Counted from the first letter of the stretch, positions 1 through 9,989 are shown. The stretch: DNA of 64,000 nt from JBBRVW01 sp963784645 (GCA_963784645.1 CAWARY010000005.1:558001-622000), one strand, 5' to 3'. The notes: a model not told the origin generated them from the sequence alone. Translations and numbers: made by a program.

Positions 1-603
1 GCCGAGCAGTGCCGCGCCCTGGGGCGCACGGTCGTCGTGCTCCCCGGCGACCTCGCCGACCCCGAGGTGCCCCAGCAGCTCGTCAGGTCCGCGGCGGAGC
101 GGCTCGGACCGCTCACCGGCCTGGTGATGTCTCACTGCGAGTCCGTCGACAGCTCGATCCGGACCACCACCGTCGAGAGCTGGGACCGGCACTTCGACGT
201 CAACGCCCGCGCCACCTGGCTGCTCATCAAGGCGTTCGCCGAGCAGCTGCCCGACGTCGTGGGCGACGAAGCCGTCCGTGGCCGGATCGTGGCGCTCACC
301 AGCGACCACACGGCGAACAACACACCGTACGGCGCGAGCAAGGGCGCCCTCGACCGCCTCGTCATCGCAGCGGCCACCGAGCTGTCCGACCTCCGGGTGC
401 GGGCCAACGTCATCAACCCCGGACCCATCGACACGGGGTGGATGACCGACGAGATCCGGGCGCTCGGCGTCGCCGAGACGCCCGCCGGGCGGCTCGGCAC
501 CCCCGACGACACGGCGAACCTCGTCCGTTTCCTGCTCTCCGACCAAGGAGCCTGGATCAACGGGCAGCTGCTCTACAGCAACGGCGGCTTCCGCACCGGC
601 TGA
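1..603 (+). CDS. SDR family oxidoreductase, 5' end outside the window
   Basis: C-terminal two thirds of a short-chain dehydrogenase/reductase. The reading frame is open from base 1, so the Rossmann glycine motif that binds the NAD(P) cofactor lies upstream of the window. The catalytic YxxxK appears as YGASK near base 330, with a serine (TSDH) before it at the expected distance. A family-typical NPGPIDTGWM segment follows, then the usual C-terminal INGQ..NGG stretch. The substrate cannot be told. It ends convergently to the helicase gene, with a hairpin between them. Family assignment is secure; function is generic. Confidence 0.9.
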   Translation, partial: AEQCRALGRTVVVLPGDLADPEVPQQLVRSAAERLGPLTGLVMSHCESVDSSIRTTTVESWDRHFDVNARATWLLIKAFAEQLPDVVGDEAVRGRIVALTSDHTANNTPYGASKGALDRLVIAAATELSDLRVRANVINPGPIDTGWMTDEIRALGVAETPAGRLGTPDDTANLVRFLLSDQGAWINGQLLYSNGGFRTG

Positions 604-626
604 CCGGCCGGCGGTCCGGCGGCCGG
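604..626. terminator. Hairpin between convergent genes
   Basis: A 7-bp GC stem (CCGGCCG at 604-610 with CGGCCGG at 620-626) sits directly after the SDR stop and before the convergent helicase stop. There is no U-tract on either side, so it is a possible GC-type terminator only. Confidence 0.35.
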
Positions 627-651
627 CGTCAGCTGGGACTGCCGGGCGTCG

Positions 652-3222
652 TCAGGTGTCGAGCTCGTCCGCACCGTCGGCGGTCCACGCGCCGTCGAGA
701 CGGTCGACCGCGGTGACCGTGACGACGGCGGCACCCGCCTCGTCCGACGCGGCCAGGTCGACCCGGGCCGAGATGCCCCAGTCGTGGTCGCCGGCGGGGT
801 CGTGGAAGGTCTGGCGCACCGTCCACGCGGACGTGCCCTCGGCGACCTGCAGCAGCGCCGGTCCTCGGGCGTCCGCGTCGGTGGACAGCGTGTCGTGGTC
901 CGCCCAGTAGCCGGCCATCGCCGCCGCCCACGTGTCGGCGTCGACGCCGGCCTCGGCGTCCAGCTCGCCGAGCAGGTCGTACCGGCGCAGCGCGGCCAGC
1001 TCGACCCGGCGGAACATCGCGTTGCGGACGAGGACGCGGAACGCCCGCACGTTGGTGGTGACGGCCGGTGGCCGCTCGTCGCGCACGAGGGCGCGCTCGT
1101 CGACGTCCTCGCCGGGTGCCGTCAGCCGCTCCCACTCGTCGAGCAGGCTGGAGTCGACCTGACGTACCAGCTCGCCGAGCCACTCGGTGAGGTCCCGCAG
1201 CTCCTCGGTGCGTGCCGAGTCCGGCACCGTCTGGCGCAGCGCCTTGTACGAGTCGGCGAGGTAGCGCAGCACGAGCCCCTCGGACCGAGCGAGGTTGTAG
1301 AAGCCGACGTACTCGGTGAACGTCATGGCCCGCTCGCTCATGTCGCGGGCCACCGACTTCGGTTTGAGCTCGTAGTCGGACACCCACGGGTGGCCATTGC
1401 TGTAGGCGTCGTAGGCGTGCCCGAGCAGCTCGGCCAGCGGCTGTGGGTGGGTGACGTCCTCGAGCAGCTCCATCCGCTCCTCGTACTCGATGCCCTCGGC
1501 CTTCATCGCCGCCACCGCCTCACCGCGCGCCTTGCTGCGCTGGGCCGCCACGACCTGGCGCGGGTCCTCGAGTGTCGACTCCACCACCGACAGCACGTCC
1601 AGCGGGTACGTCGGTGACTCCCGGTCGAGCAGGTCCAGCGCGGCCACGGCGAACGGGGAGAGCGGCTGGTTGAGGGCGAAGTCGGGCTGCAGGTCGACGG
1701 TGAGCGCCCAGCGTCGGCCGTCCGGCTCCGGCGGGTCGACGCGCTGCACCACGCCGCCGGCGACCAGGGCGCGGAAGATGGCTATCGCGTGCCTGATGTG
1801 TACCCGTTGCGCGGCCCGGGGCTCGTGGTTGTCCTCGAGCAGGTGCCGCATCGCGAGGTACGGATCGCCCGGCCGGGCCAGCACGTTGAGCAGCATGGCG
1901 TGGGTGACACGGAAGCTCGACCGCAGCTGCTCCGGGGGAGCGGCCACCAGCCGCTCGAAGGTCGGCTCGCCCCACGACACGAAACCTTCGGGCGCCTTCG
2001 AGCGAACCAGCTTCTTGAGCTTCTTCGGGTCGTCACCGGCCTTGAGCCGTCGCCGCTCGTTCTCGACGTCGTGGTCGGGTGCCTGGACCACGACCGTCCC
2101 GGCCGTGTCGTAGCCGGCGCGACCGGCCCGGCCGGCGACCTGGTGGAACTCTCGGGCCGTGACGTGCCGCACCCGGTGCCCGTCGTACTTCGACAGCGAC
2201 GTCATGAGCACGGTGCGGATCGGCACGTTGATGCCGACGCCGAGGGTGTCGGTCCCGCACACGACCTTGAGCAGCCCGGCCTGGGCCAGCGTCTCGACCA
2301 GCCGCCGGTAGCGGGGGAGCAGGCCGGCGTGATGGACGCCGACGCCGTGCCGGACCAGCCGCGACAGCGTGCTCCCGAAGCCGGACCGGAACCGGAAGGC
2401 GCCCAGCGCAGCCGCGATCTCGTCGCGCTGCGCGCGGCTCGCGACGTTGATGCTCGTCAACGCCTGGGCGCGTTCCAGCGCCCCGGCCTGGGTGGGGTGC
2501 ACGACGTAGACGGGCGCGCGGTCGGTGCTGAGCAGCTCCTCGAGCGTCTCGTGCACGGGGGTCTTGGCGTAGTAGTACGACAGCGGCACCGGCCGGTCGA
2601 CCGACTCGACGACGGCGGTGGTGCGCCCGGTGCGCCGGGCCAGGTCGTCGCGGAAGAAGGAGACGTCGCCCAGGGTGGCCGACATGAGCAGGAACTGTGC
2701 GCGGGTGAGCTCGAGCAGCGGCACCTGCCAGGCCCAGCCGCGCTCGGGGTCGGAGTAGTAGTGGAACTCGTCCATCACGACCAGCCCGAGGTCCGACGCC
2801 GGCCCGTCCCGCAGCGCATGGTTGGCGACCACCTCGGCCGTGGCGGTGAGGATCGGTGCGTCCGGGTTCACCGCTGCGTCTCCGGTCAGCATGCCGACGT
2901 TCTCCGCGCCGAAGACGTCGATCAGCGCGAAGAACTTCTCCGACACCAGCGCCTTGATCGGGGCCGTCCAGACGGCCCGCCGGCCCTCGGCGTACGCCGC
3001 GAAGATGGCTCCGGTCGCGACCAGGCTCTTGCCGGAGCCGGTCGGGGTCGCCAGCACCACGTTGCTGCCGGAGACCAGCTCGATCAGCGCCTCGGTCTGC
3101 GCCGGGTAGAGGTCCAGGCCCGCTCCGGACGCCCAGCTCGCGAACGCGTCGAACACCGCATCGGGACCGTCGGCGTCCGGCAGCCGGGCGAGCAGGGGGG
3201 TCGGCGACATGGGAGCAGCCAT
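652..3222 (-). CDS. DEAD/DEAH-box (Ski2/Mtr4-like) RNA helicase with DUF3516 C-terminus
   Basis: 856 aa superfamily-2 helicase. Motif I (ATPTGSGKS) is at residues 58-66, motif II DEFH at 151-154 and motif III SAT at 181-183. The second RecA domain carries QVAGRAGRAG (motif VI). The C-terminal half matches the actinobacterial DUF3516 helicase group. The Ski2/Mtr4 resemblance suggests unwinding of RNA during processing or decay, but the physiological substrate is unknown. The start is the first of two close ATGs (3222 and 3210); either could be used. It is transcribed divergently from the MarR gene across 216 bases that contain a perfect dyad. Confidence 0.9.
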   Translation of the reverse strand: MAAPMSPTPLLARLPDADGPDAVFDAFASWASGAGLDLYPAQTEALIELVSGSNVVLATPTGSGKSLVATGAIFAAYAEGRRAVWTAPIKALVSEKFFALIDVFGAENVGMLTGDAAVNPDAPILTATAEVVANHALRDGPASDLGLVVMDEFHYYSDPERGWAWQVPLLELTRAQFLLMSATLGDVSFFRDDLARRTGRTTAVVESVDRPVPLSYYYAKTPVHETLEELLSTDRAPVYVVHPTQAGALERAQALTSINVASRAQRDEIAAALGAFRFRSGFGSTLSRLVRHGVGVHHAGLLPRYRRLVETLAQAGLLKVVCGTDTLGVGINVPIRTVLMTSLSKYDGHRVRHVTAREFHQVAGRAGRAGYDTAGTVVVQAPDHDVENERRRLKAGDDPKKLKKLVRSKAPEGFVSWGEPTFERLVAAPPEQLRSSFRVTHAMLLNVLARPGDPYLAMRHLLEDNHEPRAAQRVHIRHAIAIFRALVAGGVVQRVDPPEPDGRRWALTVDLQPDFALNQPLSPFAVAALDLLDRESPTYPLDVLSVVESTLEDPRQVVAAQRSKARGEAVAAMKAEGIEYEERMELLEDVTHPQPLAELLGHAYDAYSNGHPWVSDYELKPKSVARDMSERAMTFTEYVGFYNLARSEGLVLRYLADSYKALRQTVPDSARTEELRDLTEWLGELVRQVDSSLLDEWERLTAPGEDVDERALVRDERPPAVTTNVRAFRVLVRNAMFRRVELAALRRYDLLGELDAEAGVDADTWAAAMAGYWADHDTLSTDADARGPALLQVAEGTSAWTVRQTFHDPAGDHDWGISARVDLAASDEAGAAVVTVTAVDRLDGAWTADGADELDT

Positions 3223-3316
3223 CCTGCCCGACGCCGGAGCCCGGCACCGAGCGGGACCGACCGACTGCGGCGAACGACCACCGGGCGCGGTGAATTCACC
3301 ACGTCCGGCAGCCGCC

Positions 3317-3334
3317 GATCACGTCCACGTGATC
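3317..3334. promoter_or_regulatory. Perfect inverted repeat in the helicase/marR divergent region
   Basis: GATCACGT-CC-ACGTGATC, an 8-bp perfect dyad with a 2-bp spacer. It lies about 100 bases from both divergent starts. It has the size of a MarR-dimer operator and could be the site for the adjacent regulator. It also resembles the TGATCACGG..CCGTGATCA dyad at 11882, which leaves room for a dispersed element instead. Confidence 0.4.
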
Positions 3335-3438
3335 AACGCCGTGAGGGGGGTCCGGCTGCGGCAGAGCGCTCGACCTCGGAGACGTCTGCGGACAGCGGGG
3401 TCGTGGCCCCGGCCGCTCGCGGATGACAGGCTGACCCC

Positions 3439-3891
3439 GTGACGTCGTACGGCGAGGTGGAGCGCGAGCTGGCAGTCCTGCTGCGGCGGGCCCGCGCCTG
3501 GAACCGTGACGTCGCGACCGAGGTGCACCCGGACCTCCAGCCGGCGGCGTACGCCCTCCTGTCGCGCGTCGACGAGCTCGGCGCGGTGCGCGCAAGCGAC
3601 CTGTCCGAGTACTTCGGCATCGACAAGGGCGCCATCAGCCGGCAGGTCCAGCTGCTGGAGCGCACCGGCCTGGTGGCCCGGGAGCCCGACCCCGACGACG
3701 GCCGGGCGCAGCTCCTGGTGGTGACCGGTGAGGGGCGCAAGCGCCTGGCCCTGGCGCGGGGCGGTCGCCGTCGCCTGGTGCGCGAGCAGCTGGACCGCTG
3801 GCCGGAGTCCGAGGTGGCCACGTTCGCGGAGCTGCTCGGCCGCTTCAACACCCAGATGGACGCGGCGCTCGGCCGCGAGCCCGGCGACTGA
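3439..3891 (+). CDS. MarR family transcriptional regulator
   Basis: 150 aa winged-helix regulator with a GTG start. The recognition helix region (DLSEYFGIDKGAISRQV, residues about 54-70) and the wing (REPDPDDGRAQLLVVT) are typical of MarR. Its C-terminal helix (WPESEVATFAELLGRFN) closely resembles that of the MarR protein at 56210. It sits 56 bases upstream of a DHA2-type exporter in the same direction. By analogy with MarR/EmrB pairs it probably represses that exporter and is released by a small-molecule ligand; the ligand is unknown. Confidence 0.9.
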   Translation: MTSYGEVERELAVLLRRARAWNRDVATEVHPDLQPAAYALLSRVDELGAVRASDLSEYFGIDKGAISRQVQLLERTGLVAREPDPDDGRAQLLVVTGEGRKRLALARGGRRRLVREQLDRWPESEVATFAELLGRFNTQMDAALGREPGD

Positions 3892-3947
3892 CGGGGCAGC
3901 CGCCGGAGCCGGGAAGGGATCCGGCGCCTCGTGGGTTGGCACGGGGG

Positions 3948-5513
3948 ATGACGACCACCGGAGACACCCCCGAGACCGGCGCGCCGGAGAAGCCGGCCGG
4001 CATCGGCTTCCGCTCGGAGCGCGGACCCGTGCTGATCGGGGTGATGCTGGCCACCGCGCTGGTGGCGCTCGACGCCACGATCATCGCCACCGCCGTGCCC
4101 TCGATCGTCCGGGACGTCGGCGGGTTCACGCAGTTCCCCTGGCTCTTCTCGATCTACCTGCTCACCCAGGCGGTGACGACGCCGCTGTACGGCAAAGCGT
4201 CCGACGTCATCGGCCGCAAGCCGGTGCTCTTCCTGGGTATCGGCATCTTCCTGCTCGGCTCGGTGCTGTGCGGGGTCGCCTGGAGCATGCCCACGCTGAT
4301 CGCGGCGCGCGCCGTGCAGGGCATCGGCGCCGGCGCTGTGCTGCCCGTGACCATCACGATCATCGGCGACCTCTACTCGGTGCAGGAGCGGGCCCGGGTG
4401 CAGGGCTACGTGGCCAGCGTCTGGGGACTGTCGTCCGTCATCGGCCCGACCCTGGGCGGAGTGTTCTCCGAGTACCTCAGCTGGCGCTGGATCTTCTTCA
4501 TCAACCTGCCCGTCGGCGCCGTCACGGTCTGGATGCTCTGGCGCTCCTTCCACGAGCAGGTCGAGCGGCGCAAGCACCAGTTCGACGTCCTCGGCGCGGC
4601 GCTCCTGACCGCCGGCTGCAGCCTGGTCATCCTCGGCCTGCTCGAGGGCGGCGTCGCCTGGGGCTGGGGGTCGGCGACCAGCGTCGCCGTCTTCGTCGTC
4701 GGCGCCGGCTCGCTGGTGGCCTTCGTGCTCGTCGAGCGGAAGGCGGCCGAGCCCGTCCTCCCGCTGTGGGTCTTCAGCCACCGGGTGCTCATCGGCGGCA
4801 ACCTCGCGTCCCTGGCGATCGGCGTGACGCTGATCGGGCTCAGCTCCTACGTGCCGACGTACGCCCAGGGCGTGCTCGGCACGGGGGCGCTGGTCGCGGG
4901 GTTCGCGCTGGCCGCGATGACGCTCGGCTGGCCGATCGCGGCGGCGCTCTCGGGGCGGCTCTACCTGCGCATCGGGTTCCGGGACACCGCCCTGATCGGG
5001 GGCGTCGTGGCTGTCGCGGGCACCGTCCTGGTCGCGCTGCTGGCCGCCGACTCGTCCGTGCTCGCCGTCGCAGTCGCCTGCTTCGTGGTGGGCGTGGGCC
5101 TCGGTCTCTGGTCGGCGCCCACGATCGTCGCGGTCCAGTCGGTGGTCGACTGGCAGCGGCGCGGTGTGGTCACCGGCACCAACATGTTCTCTCGCAACCT
5201 GGGCAGCGCCCTGGGTGTCGCGGTCTTCGGCGCGATCGCGAACGCGACGCTGTCCGACCGGCTGGCCGCCCCGCCCGCCTCCGTCGCAGCCTCGCTGCCC
5301 GACAGCGCCGACGCCGAGCGGCTGGCCCTCGACGGCAGGCTGAGCGGTGCCGCGGAGGCGTTCGTGCGGTCGGCGCTCTACGACGCCTCGCACCACGTGT
5401 TCCTCGGCGTCGTGGTCGCCGCGCTCGCCGGGGCGTTCGCGCTCTGGCTGGTTCCGCGCCGCACCCAGCCGCTGGACGCTGCGGCTGCCGACGCCGCCTC
5501 AGCGGCCGGCTGA
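3948..5513 (+). CDS. MFS drug exporter, DHA2 (EmrB/QacA) family
   Basis: About 521 aa, 14 predicted membrane segments, proton-driven efflux in the cytoplasmic membrane. Visible family marks are LDATIIATAVPSI in the first helix, YGKASDVIGRKP in the loop between helices 2 and 3, and a conserved GPTLGG in helix 5 (motif C of antiporters). I chose ATG 3948 (MTTTGD) over TTG 3936; a G-rich run lies directly before it but no well-spaced Shine-Dalgarno is clear. The MarR gene precedes it, suggesting a drug- or metabolite-inducible pair. The C-terminus ends in an Ala-rich tail with no recognised domain. Confidence 0.9.
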   Translation: MTTTGDTPETGAPEKPAGIGFRSERGPVLIGVMLATALVALDATIIATAVPSIVRDVGGFTQFPWLFSIYLLTQAVTTPLYGKASDVIGRKPVLFLGIGIFLLGSVLCGVAWSMPTLIAARAVQGIGAGAVLPVTITIIGDLYSVQERARVQGYVASVWGLSSVIGPTLGGVFSEYLSWRWIFFINLPVGAVTVWMLWRSFHEQVERRKHQFDVLGAALLTAGCSLVILGLLEGGVAWGWGSATSVAVFVVGAGSLVAFVLVERKAAEPVLPLWVFSHRVLIGGNLASLAIGVTLIGLSSYVPTYAQGVLGTGALVAGFALAAMTLGWPIAAALSGRLYLRIGFRDTALIGGVVAVAGTVLVALLAADSSVLAVAVACFVVGVGLGLWSAPTIVAVQSVVDWQRRGVVTGTNMFSRNLGSALGVAVFGAIANATLSDRLAAPPASVAASLPDSADAERLALDGRLSGAAEAFVRSALYDASHHVFLGVVVAALAGAFALWLVPRRTQPLDAAAADAASAAG

Positions 5514-5533
5514 CCGCCCCGTCCGGAGCCGCG

Positions 5534-6163
5534 TCAGGGCATCCGGGACGTGAGCGCCGGCAGACCGTCGCCCGACAGGTCACCCAACCCGGCGCGCCGG
5601 CCGGACATCGCCAGCAGCAGCGCGATCGCCGGGCCGGCGACGGTCGGCCCGGCGCCGCCCTCCCAGTCGACGTCGGTGGCGACCAGACGCAGCCCTTCGG
5701 CCCGCTTCTTCCCGCCGATCAGCGGTTGCGCCCCCCTGTAGAAGTCCAGGCTCGCGACCAGGGCTGCAGGATCCCGGTCGACGGTGCGGCCGAGCGGCCT
5801 GGCGACGTCCTCCGAGTGCACGACCACCTCGGAGAGCGGCACCTGGGGCGGTCCGGGTGGTGCGGTCCGCCTCGCGGCGCTCGTGCGGGTCGCCGCGACC
5901 AGCTCCTCGGGCCTGCCGCCGCCGTACTTGCGGATGTTCTTCTCGGCCATCGCGTGGAACCGGAAGCCGGACCCGGCGAGCCCCAGCACGAATGTCGCCG
6001 GGGTCATGTGGGCGGTGGCCAGGCTGTGCGCCACGACGTCCTTGACGCTCCAGCCGGCGGCGAGCGACGGCGTGCCCCACTCGTCGGGACGCAGCGCCGC
6101 GAGCAGGTCGGCGAAGCGCTCGCGTTCGCGCCGGGTCAGCGTCCAGAGGTCGGCTTCTGCCAT
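5534..6163 (-). CDS. TIGR03083/DinB-like (maleylpyruvate isomerase-type) protein
   Basis: 209 aa, started at ATG 6163 (MAEADLW) because upstream sequence in frame is not protein-like. The N-terminus (RRERERFADLLAALRPDEWGTPSLAAGWSV, given here only as the pattern around W-x-x-x-S-L-A-A-G-W) is the classic opening of the mycothiol-dependent DinB-fold family. A metal-binding His follows (VVAHS), and VVVHSED supplies another. Members include maleylpyruvate isomerases and mycothiol transferases, but most are uncharacterised. It is convergent with the exporter, 20 bases apart, and follows the hrpA gene on the minus strand. Confidence 0.8.
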   Translation of the reverse strand: MAEADLWTLTRRERERFADLLAALRPDEWGTPSLAAGWSVKDVVAHSLATAHMTPATFVLGLAGSGFRFHAMAEKNIRKYGGGRPEELVAATRTSAARRTAPPGPPQVPLSEVVVHSEDVARPLGRTVDRDPAALVASLDFYRGAQPLIGGKKRAEGLRLVATDVDWEGGAGPTVAGPAIALLLAMSGRRAGLGDLSGDGLPALTSRMP

Positions 6164-6194
6164 GCCCGCACCGTAGTCCCGCGCGACGGCGTCG

Positions 6195-9100
6195 TCAGGA
6201 GGAGGCTGCGTCCATCGCCTTGTAGATCCGCTTCTCCGACACCGGGTACGGCGTGCCGAGCTGCTGGGCGAACACGCTGACCCGCAGCTCCTCGAGCAGC
6301 CAGGCCACCTCGCGCACGGCGGCCTCGGTGCGCCGCTCCGGACGCAGCCCGCCGAGCCAGCGGGCATGCTCCCGCTCGACCTGCTCGACCCGGCCGAGCC
6401 GCTCGCGGTCCCGGCCGGGCGCGGTCGCGAGCAGCTCCAGGCGCCGCTGGTCGGCGGTCAGATAGCGCAGCACGTCCTCGAGCCGGCCGGCGCCGGTGGC
6501 GGTGACGAAGCCGGGGTGCACGAGCCTGGCGACGTGGGCGCGCACGTCCAGCAGCGAGGGGAGGGCTGCCGGTGCACTGCTGCCGCCGGCCCGCCGGGTG
6601 ACGTCGCCGGCGGTGGCGAGCACCCTCGAGACGGTACGGACCACGTCGTGCGTCGCGTCGGCCAGGTCGGCGCGCACCGCGTCGAGCAGCCGGTCGAAGG
6701 CGACCGCGTCGGCGGGCGGCCCGCCGTGCCGGTCGACGAGCTGGTCGAGCGCCGCCGTGACGCAGTCGTCGAGCAGCGCGGGGACCGAGCCGTAGGGGTT
6801 GTCGCCGAGCGCCAGCTTGCTCGGGTTGTCCAGCCGGGTCACGACCCCCTTGACCGGTGACGGCACGCCGAGTGCGAGCAGGCGGCGAACGCCGGCCCGG
6901 GTGGCCGCGGCTGCCTCGACCGGTGAGCCCAGCACGCGCAGCGCGACCGACTGCCCCTCGTCGACCAGGGCCGGAAAGCCCTCGACGGTGCGGCCGCCGA
7001 CGTCGCGGGAGAAGGTCGTCGGCAGCTCGCCGAACGACCACGCCCTCAGGCCCGTCTGCTCGACGTCGGCCGCGGCGAGGGACACCGTCTCGCGCACGGC
7101 CGGCGCCAGCTGCCGGCGCAGGACGTCGAGGTCCTTGCCCTCCGCGGCGACCGAGCCGTCGTCGCGCTCGACCCGCACGGTCACCAGGAGGTGCTGCGGC
7201 ACCTTGTCGAGGTCCCACTCGTCGTGCCGGACCTCGACACCGGTCGCGTCGCGCAGCTCGCGGCCCAGCGCGTCGGTGAACGGCTCGCCGAGAGGGTCCG
7301 GCCCGATCCGCCGAAGGGCGGCGGCCGCGCTGTCCGGAGCGGGGACGAAGGCCTTGCGCAGCGACTTGGGCAGCGACCGCACCAGGGCAGTCGCGAGGTC
7401 GAGCCGCAGCCCCGGGACCTGCCAGTCGAAGCGCGCGGCTCCGAGCCGGTTGAGGACCGCCACCGGCACGTGCACCGTCACGCCGTCGGCGGCGGTGCCC
7501 GGCTCGAACTGGTAGGTCAGCGGCAGCCGCAGGTCGTCGTGCACCCACGCGTCCGGGTAGTCCGCCGTGCTCACCTGGCCGGCCTCGTCTCGCACCAGCA
7601 TCGCCGGGTCGAACGTGAGCAGGTCCGGCTGTGCCCGACGCGCCTTCTTCCACCACGCGTCGAAATGCCGCCCGGACACGACCTCGGCCGGGATCCGCTC
7701 GTCGTAGAACTCCACCAGCGTCTCGTCGTCGACCAGGATGTCGCGCCGTCGCGCGCGGTGCTCGAGGTCCTCGACGCTCTCGAGCAGCTCCCGGTTGTGG
7801 TGGAAGAACTCGTGGTGGGTGCGCCACTCACCCAGCACCAGCGCGTGCCGGATGAAGAGGTCCCGGGAGACGACCGGGTCGATCCCGCCGTACGCCACCC
7901 GGCGCTGCGCCACCAGAGGCACGCCGTAGAGCAGCACCCTCTCGTACGCCATCGCGGCGCCGCTCTTCGCCGACCAGTGCGGCTCGCTCCAGCTGCGCTT
8001 CACGAGGTGCTCGGCGAGCGGCTCGACCCACTCCGGCTCCACACGGCCGAGGTCGCGGCCCCACAGCCTCGACGTCTCGACCAGCTCGCCGGCCATCACC
8101 CACCGCGGCGGCTTCTTGAACAGCGCCGACCCGGGCCACGGCGCGAACCGGGCGCCCCGCGCGCCGGCGTACTCGCGCTTCTCCGGGTCCCACAGCCCGA
8201 CGTGCGACAGCAGCCCGGGCAGCAGCGACTCGTGCACCGGTTGCGGGTCGTCGCCCGGCCGCGACAGCTCGCCCCGCGCGTCGAGACCGATGGAGCGGCA
8301 GACCTGTCGAAGCTGGCCGACGAGGTCCTGCCACTCGCGGATCCGCAGGTAGTGCAGGAACTCCTGGCGGCACAGCCGGCGGAACGCGCTGCCGGAGAGG
8401 TCCTGCTGCTGCTGGCGCAGGTACAGCCACAGGTTCCGGTAGGCGAGGAAGTCGGAGCGGTCGTCGGCGAACCGCCGGTGCTTCTCGTCGGCCGCCTGCT
8501 GGTGGTCGGGAGGACGTTCCCGCGGGTCCTGGATCGACATGGCCGCGGTGATGACCAGGACGTCGGCCAGGCAGCCGTTGCGGTCGGCGGCCAGCACCAT
8601 GCGGCCGAGCCGCGGGTCGACGGGGAGCCTGGCGAGCTTCGTGCCGAGCGGCGTGAGCCGACGAACCGGACCGGAGGTCGTCGGGTCCAGGGCCCCGAGC
8701 TCCTCGAGCAGTGCGACGCCGTCCTTGACCTGCCGGTGGTCGGGCGGCTCGACGAACGGGAACGCCGCGATGTCCCCCAGCCCCAGCGCGGTCATGGCAA
8801 GGATGACCGAGGCCAGGTTGGTGCGCAGGATCTCGGGCTCGGTGAACTCGGGCCGCTCGTCGTAGTCGCCCTCGGTGTAGAGCCGGACGCAGATGCCGTC
8901 GGAGGTGCGCCCGCACCGGCCGGCGCGCTGGTTCGCACTGGCGCGGCTGACCCGCTCGATCGGCAGCCGCTGCACCTTGAGCCGGTGGCTGTAGCGCGAC
9001 ACCCGCGCGGTGCCGGCGTCGACCACGTAGCGGATCCCGGGCACGGTGAGCGAGGTCTCCGCGACGTTCGTGGCGAGCACCACCCGGCGCACCGCGTGCG

Positions 9101-9989
9101 CGGCGAACACCGCGTGCTGCTCGGCCGCGGACAGCCGGGCGTAGAGCGGGAGGACGTCGACCTGCTCGCGCCGGTGGGCGAGGTGCGCCCGCAGGCCGTC
9201 AGCGGTGTCACGGATCTCCCGCTCGCCGGAGAGGAAGACCAGGACGTCGCCCGGACCCTCCGCCATCAGCTCGTCGACGGCGTCCAGGACGCCCTGCACC
9301 TGGTCCTTCTCGTCGTCGTCCGGCCGGTCGGGGTCGACGAGCGGCCGGTAGCGGACCTCGACCGGGTAGGTGCGGCCGGTGACCTCCACGACGGGTGCGT
9401 CGGCGAAGTGCGCCGCGAACCGGGCGGTGTCGATGGTCGCCGAGGTGACGATCAGCTTGAGGTCCGGGCGGCGCGGCAGCAGCTGCTTGAGGTAGCCGAG
9501 CAGGAAGTCGATGTTGAGGCTGCGCTCGTGCGCCTCGTCGATGATGATCGTGTCGTAGCGCCGCAGCTCGCGGTCCCGCTGGATCTCGGCGAGCAGGATG
9601 CCGTCGGTCATCAGGCGCACTGCGGTGTCCGGGCCGGCCTTGTCGGTGAACCGCACCGAGTAGCCGACCAGGCCGCCGAGCGGCACCGCGAGCTCCTCGG
9701 CGATCCGTTCCGCCACGGTTCTGGCGGCGATCCGCCGGGGCTGGGTGTGCCCGATCAGCCCGGCCCGCCCGCGGCCGAGCCCGAGGCAGATCTTCGGCAG
9801 CTGGGTCGTCTTGCCCGACCCGGTCTCGCCGGCCACCACGACCACCTGGTGGTCGCGGATGGCCGCAGCGATGTCGTCGCGGCGCGCGGCCACCGGCAGG
9901 TCCGGGTAGGTGATCGGCGGGACCACGACCCGGCGGGGCGGGGTGGCCGGCTGCTGGTCGGTCGCCGGGTCGCTGGTCGTGGGGCGCAT
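6195..9989 (-). CDS. hrpA: ATP-dependent RNA helicase HrpA
   Basis: 1264 aa DEAH-box helicase. Walker A GETGSGKT is at residues 54-61 and DEAH at 151-154. SAT and the motif VI region (NQRAGRCGR) follow, then the helicase-associated HA2/OB domains and the long C-terminal DUF3418-type region that separates HrpA from short DEAH proteins. E. coli HrpA acts on mRNA processing and stalled ribosomes. The length fits the family (about 1300). ATG 9989 (MRPTTSD) was chosen; the 48 codons upstream are Arg/Pro-rich and not conserved-looking. The gene is divergent from the DGPF/sigma pair. Confidence 0.93.
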   Translation of the reverse strand: MRPTTSDPATDQQPATPPRRVVVPPITYPDLPVAARRDDIAAAIRDHQVVVVAGETGSGKTTQLPKICLGLGRGRAGLIGHTQPRRIAARTVAERIAEELAVPLGGLVGYSVRFTDKAGPDTAVRLMTDGILLAEIQRDRELRRYDTIIIDEAHERSLNIDFLLGYLKQLLPRRPDLKLIVTSATIDTARFAAHFADAPVVEVTGRTYPVEVRYRPLVDPDRPDDDEKDQVQGVLDAVDELMAEGPGDVLVFLSGEREIRDTADGLRAHLAHRREQVDVLPLYARLSAAEQHAVFAAHAVRRVVLATNVAETSLTVPGIRYVVDAGTARVSRYSHRLKVQRLPIERVSRASANQRAGRCGRTSDGICVRLYTEGDYDERPEFTEPEILRTNLASVILAMTALGLGDIAAFPFVEPPDHRQVKDGVALLEELGALDPTTSGPVRRLTPLGTKLARLPVDPRLGRMVLAADRNGCLADVLVITAAMSIQDPRERPPDHQQAADEKHRRFADDRSDFLAYRNLWLYLRQQQQDLSGSAFRRLCRQEFLHYLRIREWQDLVGQLRQVCRSIGLDARGELSRPGDDPQPVHESLLPGLLSHVGLWDPEKREYAGARGARFAPWPGSALFKKPPRWVMAGELVETSRLWGRDLGRVEPEWVEPLAEHLVKRSWSEPHWSAKSGAAMAYERVLLYGVPLVAQRRVAYGGIDPVVSRDLFIRHALVLGEWRTHHEFFHHNRELLESVEDLEHRARRRDILVDDETLVEFYDERIPAEVVSGRHFDAWWKKARRAQPDLLTFDPAMLVRDEAGQVSTADYPDAWVHDDLRLPLTYQFEPGTAADGVTVHVPVAVLNRLGAARFDWQVPGLRLDLATALVRSLPKSLRKAFVPAPDSAAAALRRIGPDPLGEPFTDALGRELRDATGVEVRHDEWDLDKVPQHLLVTVRVERDDGSVAAEGKDLDVLRRQLAPAVRETVSLAAADVEQTGLRAWSFGELPTTFSRDVGGRTVEGFPALVDEGQSVALRVLGSPVEAAAATRAGVRRLLALGVPSPVKGVVTRLDNPSKLALGDNPYGSVPALLDDCVTAALDQLVDRHGGPPADAVAFDRLLDAVRADLADATHDVVRTVSRVLATAGDVTRRAGGSSAPAALPSLLDVRAHVARLVHPGFVTATGAGRLEDVLRYLTADQRRLELLATAPGRDRERLGRVEQVEREHARWLGGLRPERRTEAAVREVAWLLEELRVSVFAQQLGTPYPVSEKRIYKAMDAASS

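Noticed and set aside
1789..3426. Long plus-strand frames opposite the helicases, HelD, histidine kinase and transporters
   Set aside because: Typical high-GC antisense shadows; they lack domains, starts and ribosome sites, and the opposite strand has clear conserved motifs.
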